The notes beneath the pieces were generated by a model. It searched no databases, was not told the DNA's origin, and was given only the letters and a program-made list of their open reading frames with translations. Shown here in pieces: positions 32,154 through 38,837 of a DNA stretch of 38,837 bases; positions within the stretch are counted from its first letter, which is position 1, and each line of letters starts with the position of its first letter. The DNA is from an uncultured Lachnospiraceae bacterium (GTDB lineage Bacteria; Bacillota; Clostridia; Lachnospirales; Lachnospiraceae). The stretch is from the NCBI GenBank assembly GCA_948794795.1, contig CAQGLR010000038.1, forward strand, positions 1 to 38,837, given 5' to 3'. The translations under genes and the position numbers were made by a program.

Positions 32154-32708
32154 ATGGACATTATGGGTAAAAAGACCAGGCTGCGTGCTATGGAAAAGAA
32201 AGATTGTGAAATGGTATGTGGGATGTTTAATGACCCTGGGATTGAAAGTTTAGTTGTAGGCTGGGCATTTCCATTATCATTATATGCACAGGAAAAATGG
32301 TTTGATAACCATTTTAATGATAATACAGATTTCCGGTTTGTAATTGAAACGGAAGAAGATGGTGCAGTTGGGATTGCAACACTAACAGATATTGACTGGA
32401 AAAACAGATGTGCAACACATGGTATAAAGCTGGCAAAAAAAGAGTATAGGTCTAAAGGTGTTGGTACAGATTCGGTTATGGCAATTATGAGGTATGCATT
32501 TGATGAACTGCAGCTGAACCGGCTTGATAGTGCGTGGCTTCCTGAAAATGTTGTATCAAGAGGTATGTATATGAAATGTGGATGGATAGAAGAAGGAACC
32601 AGACGTAATTATATATATAAAAATGGAAAATACAATGATTTATTTATTGGAGGAATTCTTGCTTCAGAGTATTATGAATTAGTCCAGAAAAACCATTATT
32701 GGGATTAA
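32154..32708 (+). CDS. GNAT N-acetyltransferase, RimJ/RimL-like
   Basis: 184 residues: TRLRAMEKKDCEMVCGMFND at the N terminus, AVGIATLTDIDWKNR, the acetyl-CoA loop KKEYRSKGVGTDSVM, and NVVSRGMYMKCGWIEEGTRRN. It is last in the polysaccharide gene set and probably acetylates the amino sugar made by the DegT enzyme, though it lies 110 bp after the previous gene and could be separate. AGAGGTG at about 32140 supports the start. Confidence 0.78.
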   Translation: MDIMGKKTRLRAMEKKDCEMVCGMFNDPGIESLVVGWAFPLSLYAQEKWFDNHFNDNTDFRFVIETEEDGAVGIATLTDIDWKNRCATHGIKLAKKEYRSKGVGTDSVMAIMRYAFDELQLNRLDSAWLPENVVSRGMYMKCGWIEEGTRRNYIYKNGKYNDLFIGGILASEYYELVQKNHYWD

Positions 32709-32874
32709 GTTAATATTTGTATTGGATACAATAGGGATATTTTATTAATTGCCAATAAAATTTCCGTATTATTTTAAAGAGAAATTATAGCATTTTGCAG
32801 ATGGAAGACCTTGTATAATACAGGTGTATCGTGTATACTGCAAATATAAAGTAATCTGTCTGGAGGTGCTTTAG

Positions 32875-34602
32875 TTGAAGAAATTACCTGTGGGTATGGA
32901 ATTTTTTAGTGACATTATCAAGAATGGTTATTATTATGTTGACAAAACATACATAATTAAAGAATTACTGGACTCTGGAAGTAAAGTAACTTTGTTTATA
33001 CGTCCAAGACGTTTTGGTAAAAGTTTAAATATTGATATGTTAAAATCTTTTTTTGAATATGGTACAGATATTTCTTTGTTTGAAGGATTAAATATTTCAA
33101 AGGAAAAGAAACTATGTGAAGAGTACCAGGGAAAATTTCCTGTAGTATCTGTCAGTTTAAAAGGTGTTGACAGCATATTATATGAAGATGCACTTGGTAT
33201 GCTTGGGTTTATTATAAGTGAAGAAGCCAGACATTTTAAACAGGTACTTTTATGTAGTAATAAGCTTGATAAGGATGATAAAGAAGATTTTAATTGTATT
33301 GTTACTAATAAGTTTAAATCTATGGCAGATTTATGCTTTAGCCTTAAAACCCTGGCAAGGTTATTATACCAGCACTATGGCAGTAAAGTGATTTTTCTTA
33401 TTGATGAATATGATGTGCCTTTAGATAAAGCATATACTAATGGTTATTATAATAAAATGATAACTGTTATACGTTCTTTACTTGGTAATGTATTTAAAAC
33501 TAATGAGTATCTCCAGTTTGCTATTGTTACAGGATGTCTTAGGATTTCAAAGGAGAGTATTTTTACAGGATTGAATAATCTTGATGTTAAGGCAGTTACA
33601 GATGTACAATATTCACAGTATTTTGGATTTACTGATGCTGAAACCAGGGAGATGCTTGAATATTATGGTATGACTGGTTTATATAATGAAGTGAAAAAAT
33701 GGTATGATGGATATTTGTTTGGTAAAATTAATGTTTACTGTCCATGGGATGTAGTAAATTATGTAAGGGACCATTTATTTGATAAAGATATTCCCGCCAA
33801 AATGTACTGGGTAAATACAAGTGGTAATGATATAATCAGGATGCTGCTTAAACGTGCCGATTTTACAATGAAGGATGAAATAGAACAGCTTGTAAATGGA
33901 AACAGTATAAATAAAAGGCTAAAAATGGAATTGTCTTATCCAGACCTGGATATGCCAAAGGCTGGTATGCCAGATATAAACAGGGATAATCTATGGAGCA
34001 TGTTATTTAATACAGGATATCTTACGGCAGTAACCCCGTCATGTAATGCAAAGGATTATGAACTTGTTATTCCTAATAAAGAGATACATGATATTTTTAC
34101 GACCCAGATAAGTGAATGGATTGAAACAGCTGTTATCCAAGGAAATACTGGAAAATTAATGCAATTTTGTAAAGCTGCCAGCAATGGGGATGTTAAAAAT
34201 CTGGAAGATATATTTAATAGTTATTTAAAGGATACTATTAGTATAAATGATACAAATGTAGCCAAATCTATGAAAGAGAATTTTTATCATGGGATTCTTT
34301 TAGGTCTGTTACGTGCAAATGAAGGATGGATAGTAAAATCTAACAGAGAGTCTGGTACTGGTTATGCAGATATTATGGTTTGGATATATAGAGAAAAAAC
34401 AGGGTGTTTATTTGAAGTAAAGTATGCAGAAGAAGGCAGGTTTGGTACAGCATGTAAGAAAGCATTAGAACAGATAAAAAATAAAGAATATATTACAACT
34501 TTAGAACAAGATGGAATGGATATAATATATTGTTATGGAGTTGCATGTTATAAAAAAAAGTGCAAAATTGAATTAATAAAATATATTTATCACCAGACAT
34601 AA
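32875..34602 (+). CDS. AAA-ATPase-like protein with C-terminal PD-(D/E)XK nuclease-like domain
   Basis: 575-residue protein of a family very common in Lachnospiraceae (AAA-ATPase-like plus DUF1703). It starts KLPVGMEFFSDIIKNG and YYVDKTYIIKELLDSG, has the P-loop-like FIRPRRFGKSLNIDML (Gly48-Lys49-Ser50), Walker B KVIFLIDEYDVPLDKAY and IVTGCLRISKESIFTGLNN. Near the C terminus GTGYADIMVW and CLFEVKYAEEG form a D...E-x-K nuclease-like pair. TTG is the start, with GGAGGTG 6 bp upstream. The family's role is not established; some resemble defence or mobile-element proteins. A terminator follows. Confidence 0.82.
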   Translation: MKKLPVGMEFFSDIIKNGYYYVDKTYIIKELLDSGSKVTLFIRPRRFGKSLNIDMLKSFFEYGTDISLFEGLNISKEKKLCEEYQGKFPVVSVSLKGVDSILYEDALGMLGFIISEEARHFKQVLLCSNKLDKDDKEDFNCIVTNKFKSMADLCFSLKTLARLLYQHYGSKVIFLIDEYDVPLDKAYTNGYYNKMITVIRSLLGNVFKTNEYLQFAIVTGCLRISKESIFTGLNNLDVKAVTDVQYSQYFGFTDAETREMLEYYGMTGLYNEVKKWYDGYLFGKINVYCPWDVVNYVRDHLFDKDIPAKMYWVNTSGNDIIRMLLKRADFTMKDEIEQLVNGNSINKRLKMELSYPDLDMPKAGMPDINRDNLWSMLFNTGYLTAVTPSCNAKDYELVIPNKEIHDIFTTQISEWIETAVIQGNTGKLMQFCKAASNGDVKNLEDIFNSYLKDTISINDTNVAKSMKENFYHGILLGLLRANEGWIVKSNRESGTGYADIMVWIYREKTGCLFEVKYAEEGRFGTACKKALEQIKNKEYITTLEQDGMDIIYCYGVACYKKKCKIELIKYIYHQT

Positions 34603-34607
34603 AGTAA

Positions 34608-34637
34608 TAACTGCAGGTTTCCTGCAGTTATTTTTTT
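34608..34637 (+). terminator. Rho-independent terminator
   Basis: Exact complement arms TAACTGCAGG and CCTGCAGTTA with a TTT loop, then seven T, 5 bp after the AAA-ATPase-like gene. Confidence 0.92.
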
Positions 34638-34785
34638 ACCTTTAATGCCAGTTATATTATTAACTGATAATAAAAGTTTTGGAATAAACGGTGGCATATT
34701 GTTAATATCACATCCAGTAGCATAGCATGATACGCTGGTTTTCTTAGGTTAAATAAAAAATAATTGGAAATTATATTATAAAAAC

Positions 34786-34817
34786 TGCAACCTTATACAA
34801 AAAAACTTGTTTATAAT
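34786..34817 (+). promoter_or_regulatory. Candidate promoter region of the sigma-factor operon
   Basis: TATAAT (34812-34817) lies 38 bp before the sigma gene but has no sigma-A -35 at 17 bp. TGCAACC at 34786-34792 resembles AAC-containing -35 motifs of ECF promoters, so autoregulation is possible. Weak evidence. Confidence 0.3.
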
Positions 34818-34855
34818 AAAAGAGAGACCAGATATAACTTTGAAGGAGTGGAAGT

Positions 34856-35413
34856 ATGGAAGATAAAGCAATAGTGGAGCTTGTATGGAACAGGAAGGAG
34901 AAAGGGATAGAAGATATGTCTGCCAAGTATGAGAAATACTGTTTTGCTATTTCATGCCGTATTGTAAATAATAAAGAGGATGCAGAAGAATGTGTGAATG
35001 ATACATGGTTTAGTGCATGGAATTCAATCCCTCCACACCGTCCTGTTAATCTTGCAGGCTACCTTGCTAAGATAGTGCGCAATATTTCTATAAACCGTTA
35101 TAACAAGAAAAATGCAGCAAAAAGGGGAGGTGGCAGTATGGCTGTAGCTTTGGATGAATTATCAGAATGTATTGCAGGCAGAGGCAGGGTTGAGGATAAC
35201 ATGGAAATGGAACTGGTTACAGAAGTAATATCTGATTATCTGGATTCACAAGACCAGACAAGAAGATGGATTTTCTTACAAAGATATTTTTATCTTGCAG
35301 ATATTAAGGAAATTGCTGGCAGGCTGGATATGAAAGAAGGTACTGTTAAATCAGTTTTGTGCCGTATGCGCAGGCAGCTGAGGGATTATCTTGAAATGGA
35401 AGAAGTGATGTGA
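34856..35413 (+). CDS. ECF-type RNA polymerase sigma factor
   Basis: 185 residues with sigma region 2 (KYEKYCFAISCRIVNNKEDA, CVNDTWFSAWNSI, NLAGYLAKIVRNISINRYNK) and region 4 (RRWIFLQRYFYLADIKEIAG, MKEGTVKSVLCRMRRQLRDY). It is an extracytoplasmic-function sigma factor. The next gene encodes a membrane protein in the usual anti-sigma position, 103 bp on, with a structured leader between them. GAAGGAGTGG precedes the ATG. The regulon is unknown. Confidence 0.92.
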   Translation: MEDKAIVELVWNRKEKGIEDMSAKYEKYCFAISCRIVNNKEDAEECVNDTWFSAWNSIPPHRPVNLAGYLAKIVRNISINRYNKKNAAKRGGGSMAVALDELSECIAGRGRVEDNMEMELVTEVISDYLDSQDQTRRWIFLQRYFYLADIKEIAGRLDMKEGTVKSVLCRMRRQLRDYLEMEEVM

Positions 35414-35516
35414 AAAATAAATCTAAGACATGACAGGTGCAGAAACAGCGTTTTTTAAAGCAGGCTTGTCTTGCTATGTTATTTGAGCCGCAAAAGGCGC
35501 GGAATGGGGGATTTTT
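35414..35516 (+). promoter_or_regulatory. Second copy of the structured leader element
   Basis: From about 35445 this matches the leader before the recombinase at 16525: AAAGCAGGCTTGT core, stem AGCAGG-CTTGT-CTTGCT (35459-35475, with a G-U pair replacing G-C), then CCGC/GCGG stem (35488-35502), then the ribosome binding site and ATG. Conserved structure with compensable change suggests a cis-acting RNA or protein-binding element. It may set anti-sigma levels independently of the sigma factor. Confidence 0.5.
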
Positions 35517-37106
35517 ATGAAAATAAGGAAAGAAAAGAAAATTAAAGGGGAATTAATTTTAAAAGCAATAGGCGGGCTGCCAGATGAAATGGTAGCATGG
35601 GAAGATATGGAAGAACTTAGGGCTGGTGCAGAAAGACTTGAAAAACAAAGGGGAAAAGCAAGAATATTTCATGGGTGTACATATGCTGCCATTGCTGCTT
35701 TATGTGCTATGGTACTAGTGGTTTCTTCTAATTTATTAAAACACCATAATGTGCCAGATGTTAATTCTAGTTATTATGTGCCAGATGAAACACAAAATAC
35801 AGACCGTAATATAAATTTATTTGCAGCAGTATTTAAGGAAGAAGATGTGAATAACACAGAAAATAAAAATATTACAGAGAAGGACAGTTCTTCTGGAAAT
35901 GCAAAAAAATCTTATGATAATAGTAATGACAGTACAGATAGTAATACTGGCAATATAAATATAAGAGACCAGTTAAAGGAATTTACAGAGGGAAGTTCTT
36001 TTACATTGCAAGTTATACAAGATGGAAAGGAAAATCCAGGCAGCAGTAATGATAAAAAGACATATATTGTATTTGTGGCAGATACAGATATTTATTTTAA
36101 TCTTTCTTATAAAGGAGGCAGGACATATATATTAAAAGAAGATGGCAGCAAAAACTATATAAAAAGAAATAATAAGATATATTGTAATGCAGGAAGCCAG
36201 GTGTATTTTGATATATCTGGTGTGGAAGATAGAATGTATAATGTTAAAAATACCATGCTGCCAGAATGGAAAAGTGATGGCATTGATACATTAGCATTTG
36301 TAGAAATATATTTGCCAGAAGAGGAAAAAAGCAGTGGAAAAGAAGCTGGAATATTTTATATTGGAAGAAAAAATACTAACAAGGGAAATTTATATTATGG
36401 AATGTTTAAGAGCGGCACAGTAACTGGCACAGACAGTCCTGCTTTTATAAAACCAGAACAGACATTATACAATAAGACTGGAAAAAACAGCAGTGTAAAT
36501 AAAAATATGGCTGGCAAAAAGAAAAGTGATGTGTTTTTGTATAATAATGTGCCTGTTTATGGCAAGAGTGAAAAAAATAAAATTAAAAAGTATCTTGCTT
36601 CACTGCCTGGCAGCATAACAGAAAAAAAGGCAAAAGAAATGGGTATAGTAATAGAATCCTATGATTACAGAAAGAAGAATAAGTTTAAAGATGAATGGCT
36701 TAGTTTTTATAAATATGTAAAGAAAGGTGAGGATGTCTGCCGCCGTGCCCATATATGTCCTGCAAGACAATATATGGCAGCAATAGTAGTGCTTAAATAT
36801 ACTATTGAAGGAGATGCTTGTTATGAGTATATATCTTTTATTGATGGTGAATATTATGTATATAGTGACAGCAGCAGGGATAAATATAAAGCAAGTACAT
36901 GGGAAGGTTATAGCGAAATTGGGACATATAAATTTTTAAAGAAATGTAAAGTGGAATATAAAACATTAGATAAAGATAAATATTTATCTATAGAGTATTC
37001 ACTTTTTAAAAAAATGGATATAACTAATAAAGAAGCAAACAAATTATTTTCACAAAATAATTCATATGTAAAGAAATATTATAATATTTTTGGATATTAT
37101 AAGTAA
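35517..37106 (+). CDS. Membrane-anchored putative anti-sigma factor
   Basis: 529 residues, no named domain recognised. About 50 cytoplasmic residues start MKIRKEKKIKGELILKAIGG and contain DEMVAWEDMEEL. One membrane helix (TYAAIAALCAMVLVVSSNLL, about 55-74) follows, then a Ser/Asn-rich linker (about 105-150) and a large outside domain with a repeated YIxF/Y aromatic pattern. This N-in/C-out plan directly after an ECF sigma gene is typical of anti-sigma factors that sense the envelope. There is no signal peptidase or zinc-binding (HxxxCxxC) motif. The role rests mainly on position and topology. Confidence 0.65.
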   Translation: MKIRKEKKIKGELILKAIGGLPDEMVAWEDMEELRAGAERLEKQRGKARIFHGCTYAAIAALCAMVLVVSSNLLKHHNVPDVNSSYYVPDETQNTDRNINLFAAVFKEEDVNNTENKNITEKDSSSGNAKKSYDNSNDSTDSNTGNINIRDQLKEFTEGSSFTLQVIQDGKENPGSSNDKKTYIVFVADTDIYFNLSYKGGRTYILKEDGSKNYIKRNNKIYCNAGSQVYFDISGVEDRMYNVKNTMLPEWKSDGIDTLAFVEIYLPEEEKSSGKEAGIFYIGRKNTNKGNLYYGMFKSGTVTGTDSPAFIKPEQTLYNKTGKNSSVNKNMAGKKKSDVFLYNNVPVYGKSEKNKIKKYLASLPGSITEKKAKEMGIVIESYDYRKKNKFKDEWLSFYKYVKKGEDVCRRAHICPARQYMAAIVVLKYTIEGDACYEYISFIDGEYYVYSDSSRDKYKASTWEGYSEIGTYKFLKKCKVEYKTLDKDKYLSIEYSLFKKMDITNKEANKLFSQNNSYVKKYYNIFGYYK

Positions 37107-37204
37107 AGAACTGTAATATTTTGTCTATATGTGTTCCAGTTTCCTGCATAATTACTAATATTTTAAAAAATGACGTCGTTTTTTGGGATATTTTGATTTT
37201 TTGT

Positions 37205-37233
37205 TTGACGAAACACAATATCTAGTGTAAAAT
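37205..37233 (+). promoter_or_regulatory. Sigma-A promoter upstream of the HPt gene
   Basis: TTGACG (37205-37210), a 17-bp spacer and TAAAAT (37228-37233) give a good housekeeping promoter. The leader of about 140 nt contains the 9-bp inverted repeat GTATTTTAC/GTAAAATAC (37308-37316 and 37352-37360). Confidence 0.55.
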
Positions 37234-37378
37234 TATGACAATAGCTATAAGGCACACCTGGTTAAGGTGTTGTCTTCTGTAATAATGTCTTGTAAATAGT
37301 TTACGCAGTATTTTACACAGATAAATATATCTTAAAAAAATAATTTTATGCGTAAAATACAGGGAAATGGAGATAGTA

Positions 37379-37747
37379 ATGGACGAATATAAGAAAAAAA
37401 TTCTTGAAGATGCAGGTATTGATGTGGATGAGATTCTTGAGAGGTTTATGGGAAATACCGGCCTTATGGATAAGTTTTTTTCAAAATTTCTCAATGACAT
37501 GAATTATACAAAGCTTAATACAGCAATACTATGTGGGGATGCTTCAGGGGCATTTCTGGCAGCACATACATTAAAAGGGTTATGTGGGGATTTATATTTT
37601 AAAAACCTGGGAAGGATTGTATGCAGGCAGACATATCTGCTTAAGGGTGGTGATATGGAATCTGCTACTGCAATTATGCCACAAGTGGCACAAGAATATG
37701 AAAAGCTGTCAGCAGCATTTAAGGACTGTCTTCCATTAGCAGTTTAA
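37379..37747 (+). CDS. Stand-alone histidine phosphotransfer (HPt) protein
   Basis: 122 residues forming a single HPt helical bundle, with the phosphorylated histidine in FLAAHTLKGLCGDL (His63 from this start) and ILERFMGNTGLMDKFFSKFL as the first helices. It passes phosphate between a hybrid kinase and a response regulator; neither partner is next to it, so it is an orphan. GGAG at 37369-37372 favours ATG 37379 over the in-frame ATG at 37367. A strong terminator follows 8 bp after the stop. Confidence 0.85.
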   Translation: MDEYKKKILEDAGIDVDEILERFMGNTGLMDKFFSKFLNDMNYTKLNTAILCGDASGAFLAAHTLKGLCGDLYFKNLGRIVCRQTYLLKGGDMESATAIMPQVAQEYEKLSAAFKDCLPLAV

Positions 37748-37755
37748 CTTACAGG

Positions 37756-37794
37756 CATCAATGCGGATTACAGGTATCCGCATTGATGTTTTAT
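37756..37794. terminator. Strong hairpin terminator between convergent genes
   Basis: CATCAATGCGGAT and ATCCGCATTGATG are exact 13-bp complements followed by TTTTAT. It lies between the HPt gene and the minus-strand LRR gene and can serve both. Confidence 0.88.
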
Positions 37795-37819
37795 ATATTA
37801 TCCCAAATGGGCTTTATGT

Positions 37820-38722
37820 TCACTTCTTGATTTTAACATTATTATCACATATCAGGGAATCCTGGTAATAAGAAACACTGTTTTCTATAAGTTTTTTACA
37901 ATTATGTATATCAAGTTCTGTAATTTTATTACGTGGGCAGAATAATGATTCAAGCTTTTTATTATTGGTTAAATCCAGGCTGGAAATCTGGTTATCACAA
38001 CATTTCAGTTCCTGCAGGTTTGTTAAATTTGAAATATCTAATTTCTTTAATTTGTTTTCATTAAGGTTTAATTTTTTAAGTTTATTATTATGTGATAAAT
38101 CAATTTCTTCCAGTTCATTATAAGACAAGTCTAAACTTTCAAGCTGTTTGTTTTGGGACAGGTCAATTTCTTTAATATAATTTAAGTCCAAAGAAAGTTC
38201 TTTTAATTTTGGATAATTACTTAAATCCAGGTTAACACTATTTTTATTGTTGCCTCCTGTTGAAATGCGGCGCAGGTTATGGCAGCCTTTTATTTCAAGT
38301 TTATTAAACCCGTAATTTTCGTCTTGTTCATCTGCACCAAATGGGTTATTGTGGCAGATAAGGTCTTTTAGTGATTTATTATCTTCTATTTCCAGGACTT
38401 TAAGCATAACAGTATCATAAATATATATTGATTTTAATTTTTTAAAAGATGGGATTTTAATACTGCCATAAAGCGGACTGGTGTCCCAGTATATTGATGT
38501 GAGATAGCCATTTTTATCCCATTTGTAGTGTTTATCTGTTTTTACATTTTTGGACAGGCTGGATTTATATGGTGGAGTCTGTTTAATTTGTGAATTTACT
38601 ATTTTCTGTAGTTTTTTTACATCGCCAGCATTTCTTTTAGCAGCCCCTGCGTGTCCTGGCAAAATAAAAGAAAGGCAAAAACATGTTATAAATACAGCTG
38701 CTATTTTAACTAATTTTTTCAT
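37820..38722 (-). CDS. Secreted leucine-rich-repeat protein
   Basis: 300 residues. A signal peptide (KKLVKIAAVFITCFCLSFIL, ending near HAGA, residue 27) is followed by a mixed region to about 120, then leucine-rich repeats of 20-23 residues to about 285: LKELSLDLNYIKEIDLSQN, LESLDLSYNELEEIDLSHN, LKKLNLNENKLKKLDISN, LQELKCCDNQISSLDLTNN. There is no LPXTG or membrane anchor, so it is probably released or held by charge. Such proteins often bind other surface or host proteins. AGGAGG on the minus strand fixes the start. Confidence 0.85.
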   Translation of the reverse strand: MKKLVKIAAVFITCFCLSFILPGHAGAAKRNAGDVKKLQKIVNSQIKQTPPYKSSLSKNVKTDKHYKWDKNGYLTSIYWDTSPLYGSIKIPSFKKLKSIYIYDTVMLKVLEIEDNKSLKDLICHNNPFGADEQDENYGFNKLEIKGCHNLRRISTGGNNKNSVNLDLSNYPKLKELSLDLNYIKEIDLSQNKQLESLDLSYNELEEIDLSHNNKLKKLNLNENKLKKLDISNLTNLQELKCCDNQISSLDLTNNKKLESLFCPRNKITELDIHNCKKLIENSVSYYQDSLICDNNVKIKK

Positions 38723-38743
38723 ATGTACTAACCTCCTGTTATT

Positions 38744-38771
38744 ATTATACTCTTTAATTATGGAAAATCAA
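38744..38771 (-). promoter_or_regulatory. Promoter of the LRR gene
   Basis: Minus strand: TTGATT (38771-38766), 16 bp, TATAAT (38749-38744). The implied leader is very short, about 15 nt, starting close to the AGGAGG, so the match may be partly fortuitous. Confidence 0.4.
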
Positions 38772-38837
38772 GTTGTTTATTTTTTTGAGTTTCCCCATTT
38801 TTTAAATTACACAAAGATTATATTACTCTGGCAAATT

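Noticed and set aside
32795..32819. TTGCAG and TATAAT upstream of the AAA-ATPase-like gene as a promoter
   Set aside because: The spacer is only 13 bp, too short for sigma-A; some other promoter is likely used.
37164..37185. AAAAAATGACGTCGTTTTTT as a terminator after the anti-sigma gene
   Set aside because: The GC core is only a few pairs, so the hairpin would be weak; left out of the features.

Overview
The window is AT-rich DNA with Clostridia-type ribosome binding sites (AGGAGG-like). Its gene content fits a Firmicute of the class Clostridia, most likely Lachnospiraceae: a pseudaminic acid locus, TarI/TarJ, Rpn-like and 'AAA-ATPase-like/PD-(D/E)XK' proteins, and a BcrAB-type transporter with a two-component system. 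The taxonomic call is inference; there is no rRNA or other marker here.

Layout. (1) 1-4213: part of a pseudaminic acid (flagellin-type sugar) pathway: a GNAT acetyltransferase whose frame is broken at a run of nine G, pseI, a sugar-type formyltransferase, pseC and pseG. (2) 4214-5387: decayed DNA with a C-terminally truncated tyrosine recombinase and the last ~50 codons of an aminotransferase. (3) 5418-7216: tarI-tarJ, CDP-ribitol synthesis. (4) 7364-8275: an Rpn-like PD-(D/E)XK protein. (5) 8611-12709: a tRNA-centred group: a HisRS of the archaeal/eukaryotic-like type, a WYL regulator and, divergent from it, a polynucleotide-kinase-like enzyme overlapping a Thg1-type 3'-5' polymerase. (6) 12926-16259: response regulator, histidine kinase, ABC ATPase and permease. 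(7) 16285-32708: a tyrosine recombinase, an invertible DNA segment, and a 15-kb one-directional polysaccharide operon. The operon holds a catalytically degenerate recombinase, a DUF1972 rhamnosyltransferase-like enzyme, LicD, several glycosyltransferases, Wzy, Wzx, two DegT-fold proteins, WbqC and GNAT. (8) 32875-38722: an AAA-ATPase/nuclease-like protein, an ECF sigma factor with a membrane-anchored putative anti-sigma protein, an orphan HPt protein, and a secreted leucine-rich-repeat protein on the minus strand.

The outstanding signal is at 17391-17605. Two 30-bp copies (29/30 identical) of a palindromic site lie in inverted orientation around 155 bp, starting 17 bp after the stop of an intact tyrosine recombinase. 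Each copy has 11-bp arms around a 6-bp asymmetric spacer (CAAAAA on one side, TTTTTG on the other), the architecture of a tyrosine-recombinase inversion site. Inside is a good sigma-A promoter (TTGAAA, 17 bp, TATTAT) on the minus strand, pointing away from the polysaccharide operon. Inversion would aim it into the operon. The sequenced molecule therefore looks like the OFF state of a phase-variable surface polysaccharide.

How the genes work together (inference). The pseudaminic acid genes and the polysaccharide operon build surface glycans, and tarIJ may supply CDP-ribitol to the LicD-family transferase. Both sugar regions carry possible variability devices: the G tract in the acetyltransferase and the invertible promoter. 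The WYL/kinase/Thg1 group next to a HisRS of the same broad type as organisms that add G-1 to tRNA-His after transcription suggests a tRNA-His maturation or RNA-repair module.
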